Shown: in pieces, positions 62,455 to 64,000 of the stretch
Layout: the number at the start of each line of letters is the position of its first letter
Numbering within the stretch: position 1 is the first letter of the stretch
Assembly: GCA_938015595.1 (NCBI GenBank)
Contig: CALLPI010000010.1
Coordinates: forward strand, 150,167-214,166
Direction of reading: 5' to 3'
Length of the DNA: 64,000 nucleotides
Source: an uncultured Saprospiraceae bacterium
Lineage (GTDB): Bacteria > Bacteroidota > Bacteroidia > Chitinophagales > Saprospiraceae
Made by a program: the position numbers and the translations under genes
The notes under the pieces: model-generated
The model's input: the letters and a program-made list of their open reading frames with translations, nothing else
What the model was told of the DNA's origin: nothing
Databases searched by the model: none

Positions 62455-64000
62455 CTACATCCACACCAATACCTCCTGCCTTGCGTACCACTCTTGGAAT
62501 AAATGCTCGTACCTGCGATATAATTCATGGCGTTTCACCTTGAGGGTAGGTGTCAGCAGGCCATTTTCCACGCTCCAGGGCATATTCATCACTACAATGG
62601 CTTTAAGCTGCTCGTAATTGGGCAACTGACTGTTAATAGCTTCTAGTGTTTCCTGAAGGCTTTTGCGCAGTTTTTCTACTTCCACTTGCCTGCCAATATC
62701 AGAAAGCACCACCAATGCTAGTGGCTGGGGGATGCCCAGGCCAGCTACACATACCTGCTCAATGTATTCGTTTTTAGCAAAACTCCACTCAATGGGGCCC
62801 GGCGTGATAAATTTGCCCTTGGCCGACTTGAAAGTATCAGAAATGCGCCCTGTGATTTTGAGAAAGCCGTCCTGGTCAATCTCGCCTTGGTCGCCAGTGT
62901 ACAACATGCCATCGCGCAGGGTTTCGGCGGTCTTATCGGGGTCTTTGTAATAACCGCGCATCATCCAGGGCAGGCGTATGGTCACCTCGCCAGTATCGGG
63001 TACTATACCTATCTCCACATTGGGCAACGGGCGCCCCACTGTACCGGGACGAATGTCTTGTGCAGGCATAAGTGTAGCGCCGCCGCAGCACTCGGTCATA
63101 CCATACACCTCGCGTATGTTGATGCCCAGTTGGGCATACCAGTCTTTCAAGGCGTCGGGCATAGGCGCGGCGCCCGTCAGCAGCATTCTGGCTTTTTGCA
63201 AGCCCAGGCCGCTGCGTATTTTGTATTTTACAATAGCGCTGACGAGGGGGATGCGTAGCAGCCTGTTCAACTTCTTTTGCGACAAGCGGTCCAAGATGGC
63301 CAGTTGAAACTTAGTCCAGATACGCGGCACGCCCATGAAAAGCGTAGGCTGGGTATCTTGCAAGTTTTTGGCGAAGGTATCCAGTGATTCCGCGAAGGAA
63401 ATTGTGCCGCCAGTAAGGATGGCCGCGCCCTCTACGATGAGCCGCTCAGCAATATGGCACAAGGGAAGATAGGAAAAAAAACGATGCTCCGTGCCAGAAA
63501 ACAGCCCCAAGCTATCGTACCGGCGTTCATTTTCCATCAGGGCTGCTGGCGCGTAAAAATCGAGCATTACGCCCTTGGGCACACCCGTGGTACCAGAGGT
63601 GTAAAGAATACTGAAAATCTCATCCATGCCCCTTTGGGGATTGCCGGGCAGGGGGTCATAAGCTGCCAATAGTCCTTCCCACGACAGCCCCTCGTTGATG
63701 CGACTGTTGCCTTCGTAGTGCGGAAACGCAATGAGTTGAATATGTGCAGGCACGCCATTGCGCATTTGCTCCCAATTGTCCAACTTGCCTACAAACAAGG
63801 CTTTTGCATCACTCAGTTCTAATATTTGTTGAAGTTGTGATGCTGTAAGAGTTGGATAAAGAGGCACGGAGACAAATCCCCCTATCATGATGGCCAGGTC
63901 GGCAATAATCCAGTGGTAGCAGTTTTTGGATACGATACCTACATGGTCGCCTGGCTTTAGCCCGATGCCGGCCAGCGCAGCGGCTATCTGCCGGGCTTGT
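62455..64000 (-). CDS. long-chain acyl-CoA synthetase (AMP-forming), cut at the window edge
   Basis: The reading frame stays open to the right edge, where it reads ...GLKPGDHVGIVSKNCYHWII, so the true start lies outside; 514 residues are visible. Adenylate-forming motifs are YTSGTTGVPKGVM, YGMTECCGG, YTGDQGEIDQDGFLKITGR and KSAKGKFITPGPIE. The family activates long-chain fatty acids to acyl-CoA through an acyl-AMP. It is 71 bases upstream of the SDR gene and probably leads a three-gene unit. Confidence 0.93.
   Translation of the reverse strand, partial: QARQIAAALAGIGLKPGDHVGIVSKNCYHWIIADLAIMIGGFVSVPLYPTLTASQLQQILELSDAKALFVGKLDNWEQMRNGVPAHIQLIAFPHYEGNSRINEGLSWEGLLAAYDPLPGNPQRGMDEIFSILYTSGTTGVPKGVMLDFYAPAALMENERRYDSLGLFSGTEHRFFSYLPLCHIAERLIVEGAAILTGGTISFAESLDTFAKNLQDTQPTLFMGVPRIWTKFQLAILDRLSQKKLNRLLRIPLVSAIVKYKIRSGLGLQKARMLLTGAAPMPDALKDWYAQLGINIREVYGMTECCGGATLMPAQDIRPGTVGRPLPNVEIGIVPDTGEVTIRLPWMMRGYYKDPDKTAETLRDGMLYTGDQGEIDQDGFLKITGRISDTFKSAKGKFITPGPIEWSFAKNEYIEQVCVAGLGIPQPLALVVLSDIGRQVEVEKLRKSLQETLEAINSQLPNYEQLKAIVVMNMPWSVENGLLTPTLKVKRHELYRRYEHLFQEWYARQEVLVWM

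Overview
The window is a chromosomal stretch from a Bacteroidota bacterium of moderate GC content. The support is of four kinds. There are many promoter -7 elements of the Bacteroidota form TAnnTTTG. Two large secreted proteins carry type IX secretion (T9SS) C-terminal sorting domains. Several gene sets are characteristic of the phylum: DUF1599 with BT_3928 and a long NusB, a PorE-like TPR/PD40/OmpA protein, DUF5686, DUF1343, and rpsO-pnp. Finally, SprB repeats and an effector-associated domain 11 are present. The Saprospiria/Chitinophagia side of the phylum seems likely, but that is inference.

Layout. 0.1-3.1 kb: DUF1599, BT_3928-family membrane protein and NusB. 3.2-4.6 kb: OmpA with thrombospondin-3 calcium repeats. 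4.7-11 kb: guaA, a periplasmic-binding-like lipoprotein, an EAD11-membrane-TPR protein and RmuC. 11.2-15.3 kb: DUF5686 outer membrane protein, convergent with an exported amidase. 15.4-21.1 kb: a 1903-residue T9SS surface protein with about 14 SprB repeats. 21.1-25.1 kb: SulP anion transporter, a tiny membrane protein and an acyl-CoA carboxylase beta subunit. 25.3-29.4 kb: PorE-like protein and an unrecognised secreted protein. 29.4-33.6 kb (minus): pnp, rpsO, and a DEDDh/GIY-YIG fusion. 33.6-38.2 kb: NamZ-like DUF1343, a membrane protein, wecB and PhoD. 38.3-46.3 kb: an orphan CcmD, glutamate dehydrogenase, an Lrp regulator, TraB, a metallo-beta-lactamase-fold hydrolase, kbl, a radical SAM protein and an ATP-grasp ligase. 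46.3-51.6 kb: an orphan hydrolase-tail fragment, a serine hydrolase, a T9SS sugar dehydrogenase and a GH25 muramidase. 51.7-55.1 kb: tRNA-Glu, an ABC ATPase, gatC, a deoxynucleoside kinase, tyrS and tRNA-Met. 55.2-58.7 kb: a membrane helix-hairpin-helix protein, an OmpA protein and ffh. 58.7-64 kb (minus): an amino-acid permease, aldehyde dehydrogenase, SDR and an acyl-CoA synthetase that runs off the right edge.

Most genes are housekeeping or envelope functions, in short operons with many strand switches. There is no prophage, insertion sequence, CRISPR array or integrated island. The least ordinary items are: a 70-base imperfect palindromic repeat present twice (about 21.3 and 34.8 kb); the EAD11-TM-TPR gene placed 6 bases ahead of rmuC; a Crp/Fnr-like dyad above the sulP promoter; the mosaic SprB adhesin; a possibly frameshifted orphan domain at 46.3-46.7 kb; and an unrecognised 659-residue secreted protein.

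Many starts given here lie downstream of the longest possible reading frame. In several cases (nusB, radical SAM, ffh, DUF5686, phoD) the extended start falls inside or upstream of a promoter element, so the shorter start is preferred. All functional calls come from reading the sequence by eye; no database search was possible.
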